A stretch of 11,713 bases of DNA from an archaeon (GTDB lineage Archaea; Nanobdellota; Nanobdellia; Woesearchaeales; JAHJEM01), in assembly GCA_020057445.1 (NCBI GenBank), contig JAGVFV010000002.1, positions 1-11,713 on the forward strand. Reading direction: 5' to 3'. This document shows, piece after piece, positions 1 through 5,977 of this stretch (positions are counted from its first letter, which is position 1; every line of letters begins with the position of its first letter). The notes beneath the pieces were generated by a model. The model worked only from the letters and a program-made list of their open reading frames with translations. It had not been told where the DNA came from and searched no databases. Both the position numbers and the translations under genes were made by a program.

Positions 1-195
1 CTTGTCATACTCGAGGTTGACCGTGTCTGAGAATTCATGACAGCGCAGTATCTCGATTGCGGCAAACACGCCACCCACAGGGAGCGCGAACAGAAGCCAT
101 GTCTCCTGCGGGTCATGGAGCGCGAACAGGATCCGTCCGATGACCACCGCGATAAGGATGAGCTGGATCTTGACGATGTCCTTGATGTCGCTCAT
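1..195 (-). CDS. Two-helix membrane protein, 3' end outside window
   Basis: ATG overlaps the previous stop (ATGA); AAAGGAAG lies about 8-10 bases upstream. Sixty-five codons are visible and no stop is reached. Hydrophobic segments at about residues 9-26 (KIQLILIAVVIGRILFAL) and 33-50 (WLLFALPVGGVFAAIEIL), then a polar stretch (RCHEFSDTVNLEYDK). The rest, and so the family, cannot be seen. Confidence 0.75.
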   Translation of the reverse strand, partial: MSDIKDIVKIQLILIAVVIGRILFALHDPQETWLLFALPVGGVFAAIEILRCHEFSDTVNLEYDK

Positions 196-659
196 ACGAC
201 GACTTCCTTTTCTCGTGCTTTCCTGGCATCGTCCGCGGTCTGCTTCTTGAATATCCAGGACCGTCGAAGGGCGGTGATGCGGCTGTTGAGGTTCATCTCC
301 AAGATGAAGACGACAAGCGTAAGCCCGAGCATCTGAATAATCCATCGGGGATCTGATGTGAACAGGTGCCATCCGACAAAGTACATGACGACGATGACGA
401 ACGGCAGGCTCAGGGAGACGATCAGGATCGAGTTGATCATCTTGCCTTCCCATCTCGTGAATTTCATGTCCATGATGTCCTGCGTCGCATCGCCCACATA
501 TGCCCTGGTCTTGCCGAATCCGTATATGATGGCGGCAGTGCCAACCAGGCTCACGAGCAGGCTTCCGATGATGGCGCCGAGGGGGACCAACGCTACACCC
601 GTAGCCATCAGCGACACGTAGAACAATGCCTTCTTGAGGCACGTATCTTGGCACAACAT
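192..659 (-). CDS. Four-helix membrane protein (155 aa)
   Basis: ATG about 9 bases after AAGGAGGG. Hydrophobic segments at about residues 11-27, 28-48, 76-97 and 105-123, with a charged loop (RAYVGDATQDIMDMKFTRWEGK) and a basic end (FKKQTADDARKAREKEVVV), both likely cytoplasmic. Two Cys near the start (3 and 7). The stop overlaps the next start as ATGA. No family recognised. Confidence 0.84.
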   Translation of the reverse strand: MLCQDTCLKKALFYVSLMATGVALVPLGAIIGSLLVSLVGTAAIIYGFGKTRAYVGDATQDIMDMKFTRWEGKMINSILIVSLSLPFVIVVMYFVGWHLFTSDPRWIIQMLGLTLVVFILEMNLNSRITALRRSWIFKKQTADDARKAREKEVVV

Positions 660-746
660 ACTCTTTCCCTCCTTCTCCCTGAAATACCTCTGTCAGCAGG
701 CCCGGAGCGCCACCGATTGTTAAGCGATGCTCCGTGTCTGCACTGT

Positions 747-941
747 CTACCTACTTCGGTCCTTGCATGTTCCCTTGAAGGGGCAGAAGTGGCATGCGAT
801 CTTCTGCCGCTCGACGCACGTGTCCGCCGACTTGCACCTGTTGCACACCTGGAGCTGCAAGAGCTTGAACGCGTCACAGCTGTCATGCTCTTCGCAGTCC
901 ATGCAGTCCTCAATCTCTAAAGCGAACGACGGTCCTGGCAT
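747..941 (-). CDS. Small Cys-rich protein with three CxxCx5C motifs (64 aa)
   Basis: ATG 7-8 bases after AAAGGAA. Three evenly spaced motifs: C13-C16-C22 (CMDCEEHDSC), C33-C36-C42 (CNRCKSADTC) and C50-C53-C59 (CHFCPFKGTC), together nine Cys in 64 residues. The spacing equals part of the CX2CX5CX3C pattern that binds an iron-sulfur cluster in SPASM domains, but the fourth Cys and all radical-SAM context are missing. Metal binding is likely; zinc or iron-sulfur cannot be told from sequence. Third member of a three-gene series (one, two, three motifs). Confidence 0.82.
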   Translation of the reverse strand: MPGPSFALEIEDCMDCEEHDSCDAFKLLQLQVCNRCKSADTCVERQKIACHFCPFKGTCKDRSR

Positions 942-975
942 TGCCAAAATTCCTTTCTGCGGATCTGCCTCACGT

Positions 976-986
976 TCCTTGTGACC
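976..986 (-). repeat. GGTCACAAGGA element copy
   Basis: The minus-strand word GGTCACAAGGA, exact here, recurs at 5210-5220 and 5631-5641. It appears with one extra base at 4763-4774 (GGTTCACAAGGA) and in looser form at 7831-7842 and 10471-10482. Nearly all copies lie in gaps just upstream of a gene's own ribosome site (the 10471 copy straddles the end of the 37-residue gene). Confidence 0.5.
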
Positions 987-995
987 TTGCAATCG

Positions 996-1181
996 TCAGG
1001 CGATGCTCCTTGCGGTGTCCCTCTCGCAGACCAACGTATCGAGAAGCTTCTCATGCCCCTTGCAGCCGCTCGCGTGCTCGCATGCTTCGCAGACCGCAAG
1101 CTGCACGAGCCTCTTCCTCTCAGGACAGTCGGAAGCGAACTGGCAACTCTTGCAATTCATGAGAGATTCCCTCGGAGACAT
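996..1181 (-). CDS. Small Cys-rich protein with two CxxCx5C motifs (61 aa)
   Basis: ATG 4 bases after AAGGAG; an in-frame TTG at 1262 has no ribosome site. Two motifs, C10-C13-C19 (CKSCQFASDC) and C31-C34-C40 (CEACEHASGC), have identical spacing. The stretch RLVQLAVCEACEHASGC matches KLLQLQVCNRCKSADTC in the next gene, so the two are paralogs. A third, decayed copy may begin at KLLDTLVCER (Cys 52) but lacks the other Cys. Basic and acidic residues alternate between motifs. Probable metal-binding protein of unknown role. Confidence 0.82.
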   Translation of the reverse strand: MSPRESLMNCKSCQFASDCPERKRLVQLAVCEACEHASGCKGHEKLLDTLVCERDTARSIA

Positions 1182-1277
1182 AGTACTCCTTCCAGACAAT
1201 CCATCCTGGACTGTCTCTTCCTGAAAGACCTTTCCTTCCTGGATCAGAACAGCGCTCAACAAACTGAGTCCAAGTCC

Positions 1278-1484
1278 CTAGTTCATCATCGGGTTGATGC
1301 GGCCACCTTGAGTCTGCATGCGCGTGATCTCATCTTCTATCATCTGCAGCTCAGCATTGAGCACCGCGAGCATCATAGCCAGCTGCATGACCTCGGGTGG
1401 AGGCATCGGGATGTCATTGTTGATCATCGCGCACGTCTCCTTCTTTGGGCAGCCCTTGCACATCTCAGAGATCTGCATTGTCAT
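1278..1484 (-). CDS. Small Cys-rich protein with one CxxCx5C motif (68 aa)
   Basis: ATG follows AAGGGAAGTGA. The N-terminus carries C9-x2-C12-x5-C18 (CKGCPKKETC), the same spacing as in the next two genes. The rest is a Met-rich, probably helical segment (PPPEVMQLAMMLAVLNAEL) and a helix with charged residues (QMIEDEITRMQTQ), which may pack as a coiled coil. Three Cys per motif suggests a metal or iron-sulfur site shared between molecules or motifs. No family recognised. Confidence 0.82.
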   Translation of the reverse strand: MTMQISEMCKGCPKKETCAMINNDIPMPPPEVMQLAMMLAVLNAELQMIEDEITRMQTQGGRINPMMN

Positions 1485-1494
1485 TCACTTCCCT

Positions 1495-1581
1495 TCATGC
1501 CATGTTCGACCATCGTGATCTCGAACTCCCGTACGACACGAGCCCGAAGACCACCATGAAGACCATCATTACTTCAGCCAT
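1495..1581 (-). CDS. Micro membrane protein (28 aa)
   Basis: ATG 3-4 bases after GGAGGGG, inside the end of the preceding gene. One Met/Val-rich hydrophobic run (VMMVFMVVFGLVSY, residues 4-17) and a basic Ser-rich tail (SSRSRWSN). Only 10 bases separate its stop from the next gene. The overlap and ribosome site support it; the small size keeps confidence moderate. Confidence 0.48.
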   Translation of the reverse strand: MAEVMMVFMVVFGLVSYGSSRSRWSNMA

Positions 1582-1735
1582 TTCCCCTCCACTGCCTCGA
1601 GATGGCAAGGTAGAGCGCAAGGACGCTCGCAATGGCGAGAAGAAGTCCGAGCATCTTTATAGGGTATGGAGCAAAGAAGAGCATCATCGCCCCTATCCAG
1701 CACAGCACGACGAAGAGGAAGTTCAGCCGTCTCAT
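1574..1735 (-). CDS. Small two-helix membrane protein (53 aa)
   Basis: ATG at 1735 lies 5 bases after GGGAGG; another ATG one codon earlier is too near. After a basic start (MRRLN) come two hydrophobic segments at about residues 4-21 and 28-45, separated by APYPIK, then a basic end (SRQWRGNG). The gene overlaps the next start by 8 bases. Its end supplies the GGAGGGG ribosome site for that gene. No family recognised. Confidence 0.68.
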   Translation of the reverse strand: MRRLNFLFVVLCWIGAMMLFFAPYPIKMLGLLLAIASVLALYLAISRQWRGNG

Positions 1736-1786
1736 CATAACCTCCCTGTTGTCACTTCTTCACTTTCCTTCACTGCGATCCTTCAC

Positions 1787-1803
1787 TCCATCGAGATGGA
1801 AGA
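1787..1803 (-). promoter_or_regulatory. Small hairpin in the leader before a micro membrane gene
   Basis: On the minus strand TTCCAT-CTCG-ATGGAG forms a 6-bp stem (one G-U pair) with a four-base loop, inside a 90-base gap after the lipoprotein gene. No T-run follows. It resembles the hairpins before the tandem paralogs in size, not sequence. Confidence 0.3.
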
Positions 1804-1825
1804 TTCCTGCTCGAATGTAAAGACA

Positions 1826-2194
1826 TTACTTGCTGACCTTCACCTTGGTCGTGTCCGGCTTGAACCCCACCGAATCCGCAAGGTCCCTTGTCCACCACCG
1901 AACGAGCATGCTGTCAGGGACAGACCGCAGGATGCTCTCGTGCGGTTCAGTGTACGTGGTGATGTAGACAGGCGTCGTGAGAAATCCGCTACGGCGCCAG
2001 TAGGACACCTGTACCTTGGCCGAATCTCCTGCGGTGACCGGACCGACTCTCGTCCAGAACTCCGCGGTAGTCTTGTTCCAGTTCCAGTCCACGGACACGT
2101 CCTTGTCCTTGAACTGGTTGTGGTACGACATGCAACCAGTGGACAGGACCAGGAATGCGAAGAAGCAAGCAAGCACCAACCGTGTGACCTTCAT
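1826..2194 (-). CDS. Putative lipoprotein (122 aa)
   Basis: ATG about 7 bases after AAAGGAACTG. Residues 1-20 are a lipoprotein-type signal (basic start, hydrophobic core, LSTG) with Cys at 21. Ser at -3 is less usual than Leu, but the site is otherwise fine. Met at +2 would send it to the outer membrane in a Gram-negative host. The mature part is rich in aromatic residues and Thr (SVDWNWNKTTAEFW, VQVSYWRRSGF, VYITTYTEPHESI), typical of an exported beta-domain. No family recognised. Confidence 0.83.
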   Translation of the reverse strand: MKVTRLVLACFFAFLVLSTGCMSYHNQFKDKDVSVDWNWNKTTAEFWTRVGPVTAGDSAKVQVSYWRRSGFLTTPVYITTYTEPHESILRSVPDSMLVRWWTRDLADSVGFKPDTTKVKVSK

Positions 2195-2264
2195 ATCAGT
2201 TCCTTTCTTCGCAGGCGATCCCTCAATACATCCTTTCGAAAATAATGGAGGACCCCCTGCTTCC

Positions 2265-2627
2265 TTAATGGCCTCGAAGCGTGAGTAGCGCAAGCTGCAA
2301 GAGAAGCGTGAATCCCTGCATGCCTGCGACTGCCATGAACAGCGTACGACGTTCGCCCGTGGCAAGACTCGCGAAAATCGCCGTGATGAGGATGAATGCT
2401 AACGTGCAGACGAACCATCCCCAGAAGACTCCCTCCCGAGGAAGAGCCCCATCACGATTGAGCTGCCGCAGGGCATTCCTCGTCACACTCGCGCCGGTCG
2501 TCGAAATCACGAATGCCGCAACGCAGAGCCCCATCACCGGAAGGGTGTGGGGATAGACTCCCGCGACAAACGCTGCGAACGCGAACACGGAAAGACCAAA
2601 GAACAGGATACCACATGCCCGATTCAT
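2265..2627 (-). CDS. Four-helix membrane protein (120 aa)
   Basis: ATG 5 bases after GGAGG. Hydrophobic segments at about residues 5-24, 28-45, 69-89 and 95-116; the loop between the second and third is polar and basic (SVTRNALRQLNRDGALPR) and should be cytoplasmic. General layout resembles the other four-helix proteins at 2701 and 3768, but no shared motif is seen. No family recognised. Confidence 0.83.
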   Translation of the reverse strand: MNRACGILFFGLSVFAFAAFVAGVYPHTLPVMGLCVAAFVISTTGASVTRNALRQLNRDGALPREGVFWGWFVCTLAFILITAIFASLATGERRTLFMAVAGMQGFTLLLQLALLTLRGH

Positions 2628-2629
2628 AT

Positions 2630-2704
2630 TCACCTCCAGATGGCCACATCCGCAAGGAGGGCCATCACGACGAAGACGAGGGCAAGGAGGATCCTCGTCC
2701 TCAC
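2630..2704 (-). CDS. Micro membrane protein (24 aa)
   Basis: A GTG start overlaps the upstream TGA as GTGA, with AAGGTGGC just before, so translation would be coupled. The 24-residue product is basic at the front (RTR) and then one helix (ILLALVFVVMALLADVAIW). The end carries the GGAGG that serves the next gene 2 bases on. The size is small, but start, overlap and amino-acid pattern agree. Confidence 0.5.
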   Translation of the reverse strand: MRTRILLALVFVVMALLADVAIWR

Positions 2705-3048
2705 GCCACCTTCAGCCTCTTCACCCACAGCAATGACGAGACATAGAACACGATGGAGAAGCTGATGAGATAGTACAGGTTCGTATGCTTCATCCTTTGC
2801 AGGTACAGTACCACAGGACAAAGGATGCCAAACCACGTGACATAGGAAGCAAGCTCACCCTTCGTCTTGATAGGAAGGGAGCGGCTGACGACGAGGGAAA
2901 AGATGAAGAACGCGAAGATCGCAGTGAAAACGCCAAATGCGATGTTGATCGATTCAGTCTGGTGGATCAGTCCAGACACGACTCCCCCTGCCATGAACAA
3001 GAACGAGAACACGACCATCCCTAACCATGAACGCAGCTCTTGTCTCAT
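2701..3048 (-). CDS. Four-helix membrane protein (115 aa)
   Basis: ATG at 3048 lies 5 bases after AAGGAG; a GTG at 3054 overlaps that site and is rejected. Hydrophobic segments at about residues 9-29, 34-55, 69-84 and 91-108, with Lys/Arg in the loop SRSLPIKTKG and the end VKRLKVA facing the cytoplasm. Overlaps the next micro gene by 4 bases (GTGA). No family recognised. Confidence 0.83.
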   Translation of the reverse strand: MRQELRSWLGMVVFSFLFMAGGVVSGLIHQTESINIAFGVFTAIFAFFIFSLVVSRSLPIKTKGELASYVTWFGILCPVVLYLQRMKHTNLYYLISFSIVFYVSSLLWVKRLKVA

Positions 3049-3098
3049 GTCCACTCCTTTCAGCCTTGATTCCTCTACACCTCAAACTTGCAGGATCC

Positions 3099-3707
3099 TT
3101 ACTTGAGAATCCTGATCATCAATTGATCATACACCACGTAGCACCCTTCGCCTTCCCCCACCTGATGCGACTTTCCCCATGCAAGCACCCGCTTTCCCGA
3201 GAGCAAATCCATCTCCGCTTCGGGGATTGACTTCTCCAGCCAGATGATCTTCTTGTAGTCGACCTTGCCCCAGATTTGGCAAGTTCGAAAATCGTTGAAG
3301 CTGATCACCTCTGCAATTCCATCCTTCCACCTGAATGGTCCTACTCCTGCGGAGAGATCACAACCGCGGTCATCCTGGGACAGCCAGAAAACGTCCATGC
3401 GCTCCCAGATAGGCACGACCTTATCGCTGGTCCATCCGTAGATCAGGAGTACCTTTCCCTGGAGCAGTTCCAGATTCTCAGGAGAGACGGTCCGTCCATA
3501 CACATTGATCTTCGTTGGCTTCAAACCATCTGCAATCGGCACAAACACCGGCGAAATCAGCATCCCGAACGGCGACTTTGTCACCAGACGAGACACTGTC
3601 AACGTGTCTCCGGTGAATCCGATCGTACCGACAAGCGCGTACTCCGCTGCGAAAGCAGAAGAGACCACCGCACCGACCAACACAAGGAACAGCGCAACAC
3701 GAAACAT
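3099..3707 (-). CDS. Exported protein with two internal repeats (202 aa)
   Basis: ATG at 3707 follows GGAGGAACTC; an upstream ATG at 3719 would put four acidic residues before the signal and is less likely. Residues 1-20 are a signal peptide (FRVALFLVLVGAVVSSAFA) with a probable cut after AFA. The mature part seems to hold two related units: KINVYGRTVSPENLELLQGK at 66-85 lines up with KIIWLEKSIPEAEMDLLSGK at 153-172, each followed by a hydrophobic strand (LLIYGW / VLAWGK). Three Cys (116, 143, 189) could form a disulfide. Likely secreted or periplasmic, beta-rich. Family unknown. Confidence 0.86.
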   Translation of the reverse strand: MFRVALFLVLVGAVVSSAFAAEYALVGTIGFTGDTLTVSRLVTKSPFGMLISPVFVPIADGLKPTKINVYGRTVSPENLELLQGKVLLIYGWTSDKVVPIWERMDVFWLSQDDRGCDLSAGVGPFRWKDGIAEVISFNDFRTCQIWGKVDYKKIIWLEKSIPEAEMDLLSGKRVLAWGKSHQVGEGEGCYVVYDQLMIRILK

Positions 3708-3767
3708 GAGTTCCTCCATTTCCTTCGATCACTTGCCATACTCTATTAGTGCCGCAGGAGATCAACC

Positions 3768-4163
3768 TTATGGCGAAGGATTGTTCTTCTCCTTAAGAGG
3801 ATAGATCAGGAATACAATCCCCGGAAAGAAATACAGGACGCTCGCTAATGTCCAGAATATCAAGAAGAAACCAAGTTCCCTGCCGCTTAGCGCCATGACG
3901 AGCAGATACAGCAGCGCAACACCAAGATTCACTATCCCGATGATGCACTCCACGATGAGTGTGGATACGGCGCGGTCAGAGCCCTTGATGCCCTTTCTTC
4001 CTGCGTCGATGATGTGTCCTGCTGCTTGGAATGCGAAACCGTTCGCAAGCGCGAAAGCAAGGATGAACGGGACTTTCCCCCCACTCACCATGAAAACAAA
4101 CGCGATCAAGACAAACCCGATGCTCCAGGCAAGCAAGCCTGCAGCCTTACTCAACTGATTCAT
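3768..4163 (-). CDS. Four-helix membrane protein (131 aa)
   Basis: ATG 5 bases after AAGGAA. Hydrophobic segments at about residues 9-27, 31-52, 67-91 and 97-120, with a short basic loop (DAGRKGIKGSDR) between the second and third and a Lys-rich tail (YPLKEKNNPSP), giving both ends in the cytoplasm. It follows the zinc-ribbon gene by 62 bases. No family recognised. Confidence 0.83.
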   Translation of the reverse strand: MNQLSKAAGLLAWSIGFVLIAFVFMVSGGKVPFILAFALANGFAFQAAGHIIDAGRKGIKGSDRAVSTLIVECIIGIVNLGVALLYLLVMALSGRELGFFLIFWTLASVLYFFPGIVFLIYPLKEKNNPSP

Positions 4164-4225
4164 TGTTTCCTTCCTAGCGTCTGCCAAGCTCAACGCTGTC
4201 AAACCTGACGGGCGCATCCTTTTTC

Positions 4226-4462
4226 CTAGAACGCGAATTCTTCTGAGATTTCCTCCGCAAACTCGAGTGATTTGCCGCAGACTGGGCATTCCACCACTTC
4301 GAGCCCGTCCTGGATCTCGACCACAGCACCGCAATGCGGGCAGTCCACGTCTTGATGATCCACGACCACGTTGATGTGGCCGCAGTTTGTGCACTCTGCG
4401 AACTCATCGTCCTTCTCGTGATTGATCGGCTCATCGCACAGCGCACACATCGTCGTCTTCAT
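4226..4462 (-). CDS. Multi-knuckle zinc-ribbon protein (78 aa)
   Basis: ATG 6-7 bases after AAGGAGG. Four CxxC knuckles: 6-9 (CALC), 24-27 (CTNC), 41-44 (CPHC) and 59-62 (CPVC); the last three are each followed by Gly. They pair naturally into two four-Cys zinc ribbons, the second of rubredoxin/zinc-ribbon type (CPHCG...CPVCGK). The tail is acidic (EEISEEFAF). Such proteins commonly bind nucleic acid or act as small adaptors. No paralogy with the other ribbon protein (6911-7096) beyond the motif. A zinc-binding fold is nearly certain, its partner unknown. Confidence 0.9.
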   Translation of the reverse strand: MKTTMCALCDEPINHEKDDEFAECTNCGHINVVVDHQDVDCPHCGAVVEIQDGLEVVECPVCGKSLEFAEEISEEFAF

Positions 4463-4492
4463 TCCTAACCTCCTTGTTTTCCTCAGGCAGGC

Positions 4493-4750
4493 CTAGTCCA
4501 GGTCTGCCACTTCCATCCAGAACCCCATCTCCTCTTCGTTCATCCTCTGCAAAGAAGAGACCTCGTCCTTGTGCAATGTCGCAGGAGCAGCGCTTCTCCC
4601 GTCCTTGATAGCATCCGCACGCGGTTCAGGAACAGCGTCCCACACTGCAGGAATTTCTACAAGCTGCACCTGAACAGCAGGAACAGCGTCCCACACGGTC
4701 GGATCATCCATTGGCTTCACAGCGAGCTTCTCTTCGTTCCCTTCACTCAT
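4493..4750 (-). CDS. Acidic protein with internal repeat (85 aa)
   Basis: ATG 5-7 bases after AAAGGCAGG, a fairly weak site. A soluble, acidic protein that carries VWDAVP twice, at residues 19-24 and 36-41. The DNA of this block is an exact 19-base direct repeat (4627-4645 and 4678-4696) offset by 51 bases, i.e. 17 codons, so the frame is kept and the duplication is recent or under selection. The C-terminal part is amphipathic (EEEMGFWMEVADLD). It looks like a peptide-motif carrier that binds partners through the repeated WDAVP element; no family recognised. Confidence 0.78.
   Translation of the reverse strand: MSEGNEEKLAVKPMDDPTVWDAVPAVQVQLVEIPAVWDAVPEPRADAIKDGRSAAPATLHKDEVSSLQRMNEEEMGFWMEVADLD
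4627..4696 (-). repeat. 19-base direct repeat within the acidic protein gene
   Basis: CAGGAACAGCGTCCCACAC (plus strand) occurs exactly at 4627-4645 and 4678-4696. Both copies encode VWDAVP in the same frame. Identity at third codon positions points to a recent duplication. Confidence 0.9.
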
Positions 4751-4786
4751 GAATCCTGCCTTTCCTTGTGAACCTTGGAACCTCCG

Positions 4787-5176
4787 CTAGTTGCCCTGGA
4801 CTTGCACCCGGCGGACTTTCACGAGCTCAGACAGATTTCTTCCAAGGGAAGCAATACAGCCGAGGACGATGATGAACCGCACTATCTCCCATGCCCCTTG
4901 AGTAGGCGCTATGGCTACGGCCGATCCCACTGCGAGGTTCCACGAGGAATTGATGACATGCTTCCTCGTGAGGAAACTCTTCAGGTACGCCCCGGAGAGT
5001 GCAAGTTGGGAAGCGCCACCTTCCTTAGACTGGGCCTCAGCGATGAACCGAAGCACTTCCAGGTTTCTCACCTTCGGCCGGATCCCTTCAGGGCAGATCT
5101 GAGACGTATGCCTCTTCCAGGCGAACTCTCCAAAGATGAGAGCAAACACCAGGAAAATGCAGAACAGGGTCAACAT
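4787..5176 (-). CDS. Membrane protein, second tandem paralog (129 aa)
   Basis: ATG 7 bases after AAAGGAG. First helix at about residues 2-19, a cytoplasmic stretch (QICPEGIRPKVRNLEVLRFI) that matches its neighbour's CP.RERRPG...LRRIA, then SGAYLKSFLTRKHV (neighbour: EGRYLRSFLLNQHI), hydrophobic segments at about 80-92 and 98-112, and a basic end SELVKVRRVQVQ (neighbour: VELMKIRRIRLA). It is about 10 residues longer because of an insert near residue 50 (SKEGGASQ). A duplicated membrane protein; the conserved basic C-terminus should face the cytoplasm. Confidence 0.85.
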   Translation of the reverse strand: MLTLFCIFLVFALIFGEFAWKRHTSQICPEGIRPKVRNLEVLRFIAEAQSKEGGASQLALSGAYLKSFLTRKHVINSSWNLAVGSAVAIAPTQGAWEIVRFIIVLGCIASLGRNLSELVKVRRVQVQGN

Positions 5177-5182
5177 CGTCTA

Positions 5183-5223
5183 ACTCCTTTCCTTTGAGAC
5201 TGAAGTCTCTCCTTGTGACCTTT
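5183..5223 (-). repeat. Leader repeat copy 2 with hairpin, before second paralog
   Basis: Shares the 18-base core AAGGTCACAAGGAGAGAC with copy 1. The hairpin is kept but its sequence differs: GAGAC-TTCA-GTCTC, a 5-bp stem. Keeping the stem while the 3' arm changes hints at selection on RNA structure, though two copies are thin evidence. The ribosome site AAAGGAG follows. Confidence 0.6.
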
Positions 5224-5237
5224 GAACCTGTTGCAGG

Positions 5238-5597
5238 TTACGCCAAGCGGATTCTGCGGATCTTCATTAGCTCGACCAGGTTCAGGATCGCGCTCACGAT
5301 GACGACGATCCAGATCATGGCTGACCAAACGGGCGTATTGCCAAGTACATCCGGAGTGACTGATAGGAACCCGATCATGGCCATGGCATTGAGGATCCAG
5401 ATGTGCTGATTGAGGAGAAAACTTCGCAGGTACCTTCCCTCAAGACCGTTCTCAGGAGCAGCGGCGATGCGCCTGAGTTCATCAATGGTCTTGATTCCTG
5501 GCCGTCTCTCCCTCGGACACTTCTTCTCAATGATGATAGAACAGATCATATCCACCACCACGGATGCGAGCATCCAAAGAGAAAATACTATTAACAT
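5238..5597 (-). CDS. Membrane protein, first tandem paralog (119 aa)
   Basis: ATG 7 bases after AAAGGAG. A hydrophobic helix at about residues 2-23, a cytoplasmic stretch with CP-RE-RRPG and LRRIAAAPENG, then GRYLRSFLLNQ, one or two further hydrophobic segments at about 67-82 and 90-107, and a basic end LVELMKIRRIRLA. The next gene has the same order of features and matching blocks: CP..(x)RP, LR.IA, G.YL+SFL, ELVK/ELMK followed by +RR. The two therefore arose by duplication. The family is unknown to me. Confidence 0.85.
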   Translation of the reverse strand: MLIVFSLWMLASVVVDMICSIIIEKKCPRERRPGIKTIDELRRIAAAPENGLEGRYLRSFLLNQHIWILNAMAMIGFLSVTPDVLGNTPVWSAMIWIVVIVSAILNLVELMKIRRIRLA

Positions 5598-5603
5598 CGC
5601 CTC

Positions 5604-5643
5604 ACTCCTTTCTAATGACTCGAAAGTCTCTCCTTGTGACCTT
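5604..5643 (-). repeat. Leader repeat copy 1 with hairpin, before first paralog
   Basis: This copy shares an exact 18-base core (AAGGTCACAAGGAGAGAC on the minus strand) and an ACTCCTTT end (plus strand) with the copy before the second paralog. After the core, GACT-TTCG-AGTC can fold into a 4-bp hairpin with a TTCG loop. The gene's own ribosome site, AAAGGAG, follows immediately. Confidence 0.6.
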
Positions 5644-5652
5644 GGGCCTCTT

Positions 5653-5967
5653 CTACCACCTGACGGCGCGGATGTGCCCAACCCTCTCCAGTCTGCCTTC
5701 GATCTCGGCGAAGAAGAGATCTTCCTCGGTGATGGCATCCTCGAGGTCACGGAACTCGCCAAGCTCGTCCCAGTCCATCGCATCAACTGCGGCCAGCGCG
5801 AGCTCTTCCTCCCTGACCTCTGACCAGACCTTGCGCTCGTCGACAGTAATCGTCTGGCCAAGATTGTCCTCGTCAGCGTATTCGCGAGCCTCTTCGATCG
5901 CTTCTTGGAATGAAGGCATGACCGAATCGCCCGCAATCCCTCTCATCGCATCAGACTTCGCGCTCAT
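5653..5967 (-). CDS. Acidic soluble protein (104 aa)
   Basis: ATG 6 bases after AAGGAGG, one of the best ribosome sites in the window. No signal or membrane helix. The protein is strongly acidic and mainly helical by composition (EAIEEAREYADEDN, EEELALAAVDAMDWDELG), ending in a short basic/aromatic stretch (RLERVGHIRAVRW). It stands between a membrane protein and the tandem paralogs. No family recognised; acidic helical phage proteins are often inhibitors or adaptors, but nothing here shows that. Confidence 0.82.
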   Translation of the reverse strand: MSAKSDAMRGIAGDSVMPSFQEAIEEAREYADEDNLGQTITVDERKVWSEVREEELALAAVDAMDWDELGEFRDLEDAITEEDLFFAEIEGRLERVGHIRAVRW

Positions 5968-5977
5968 GTCGTCCTCC

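Noticed and set aside
366..920. Plus-strand open frame of 184 codons
   Set aside because: Antisense over the four-helix membrane gene and the three-motif Cys-rich gene; His/Asp-rich shadow composition.
747..941. Radical-SAM SPASM domain
   Set aside because: Only part of the Cys spacing fits; no CX3CX2C radical-SAM motif or enzyme domain occurs in the window.
1445..2245. Plus-strand open frame of 266 codons
   Set aside because: It runs antisense over the lipoprotein, two micro membrane genes and part of a Cys-rich gene. Its product has biased, low-sense composition and no ribosome site, while the minus-strand genes have strong sites and sensible proteins.
4164..4225. TTGACA word as a -35 promoter element
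   Set aside because: No matching -10 element at 16-18 bases, and the gap lies within a continuous gene run.
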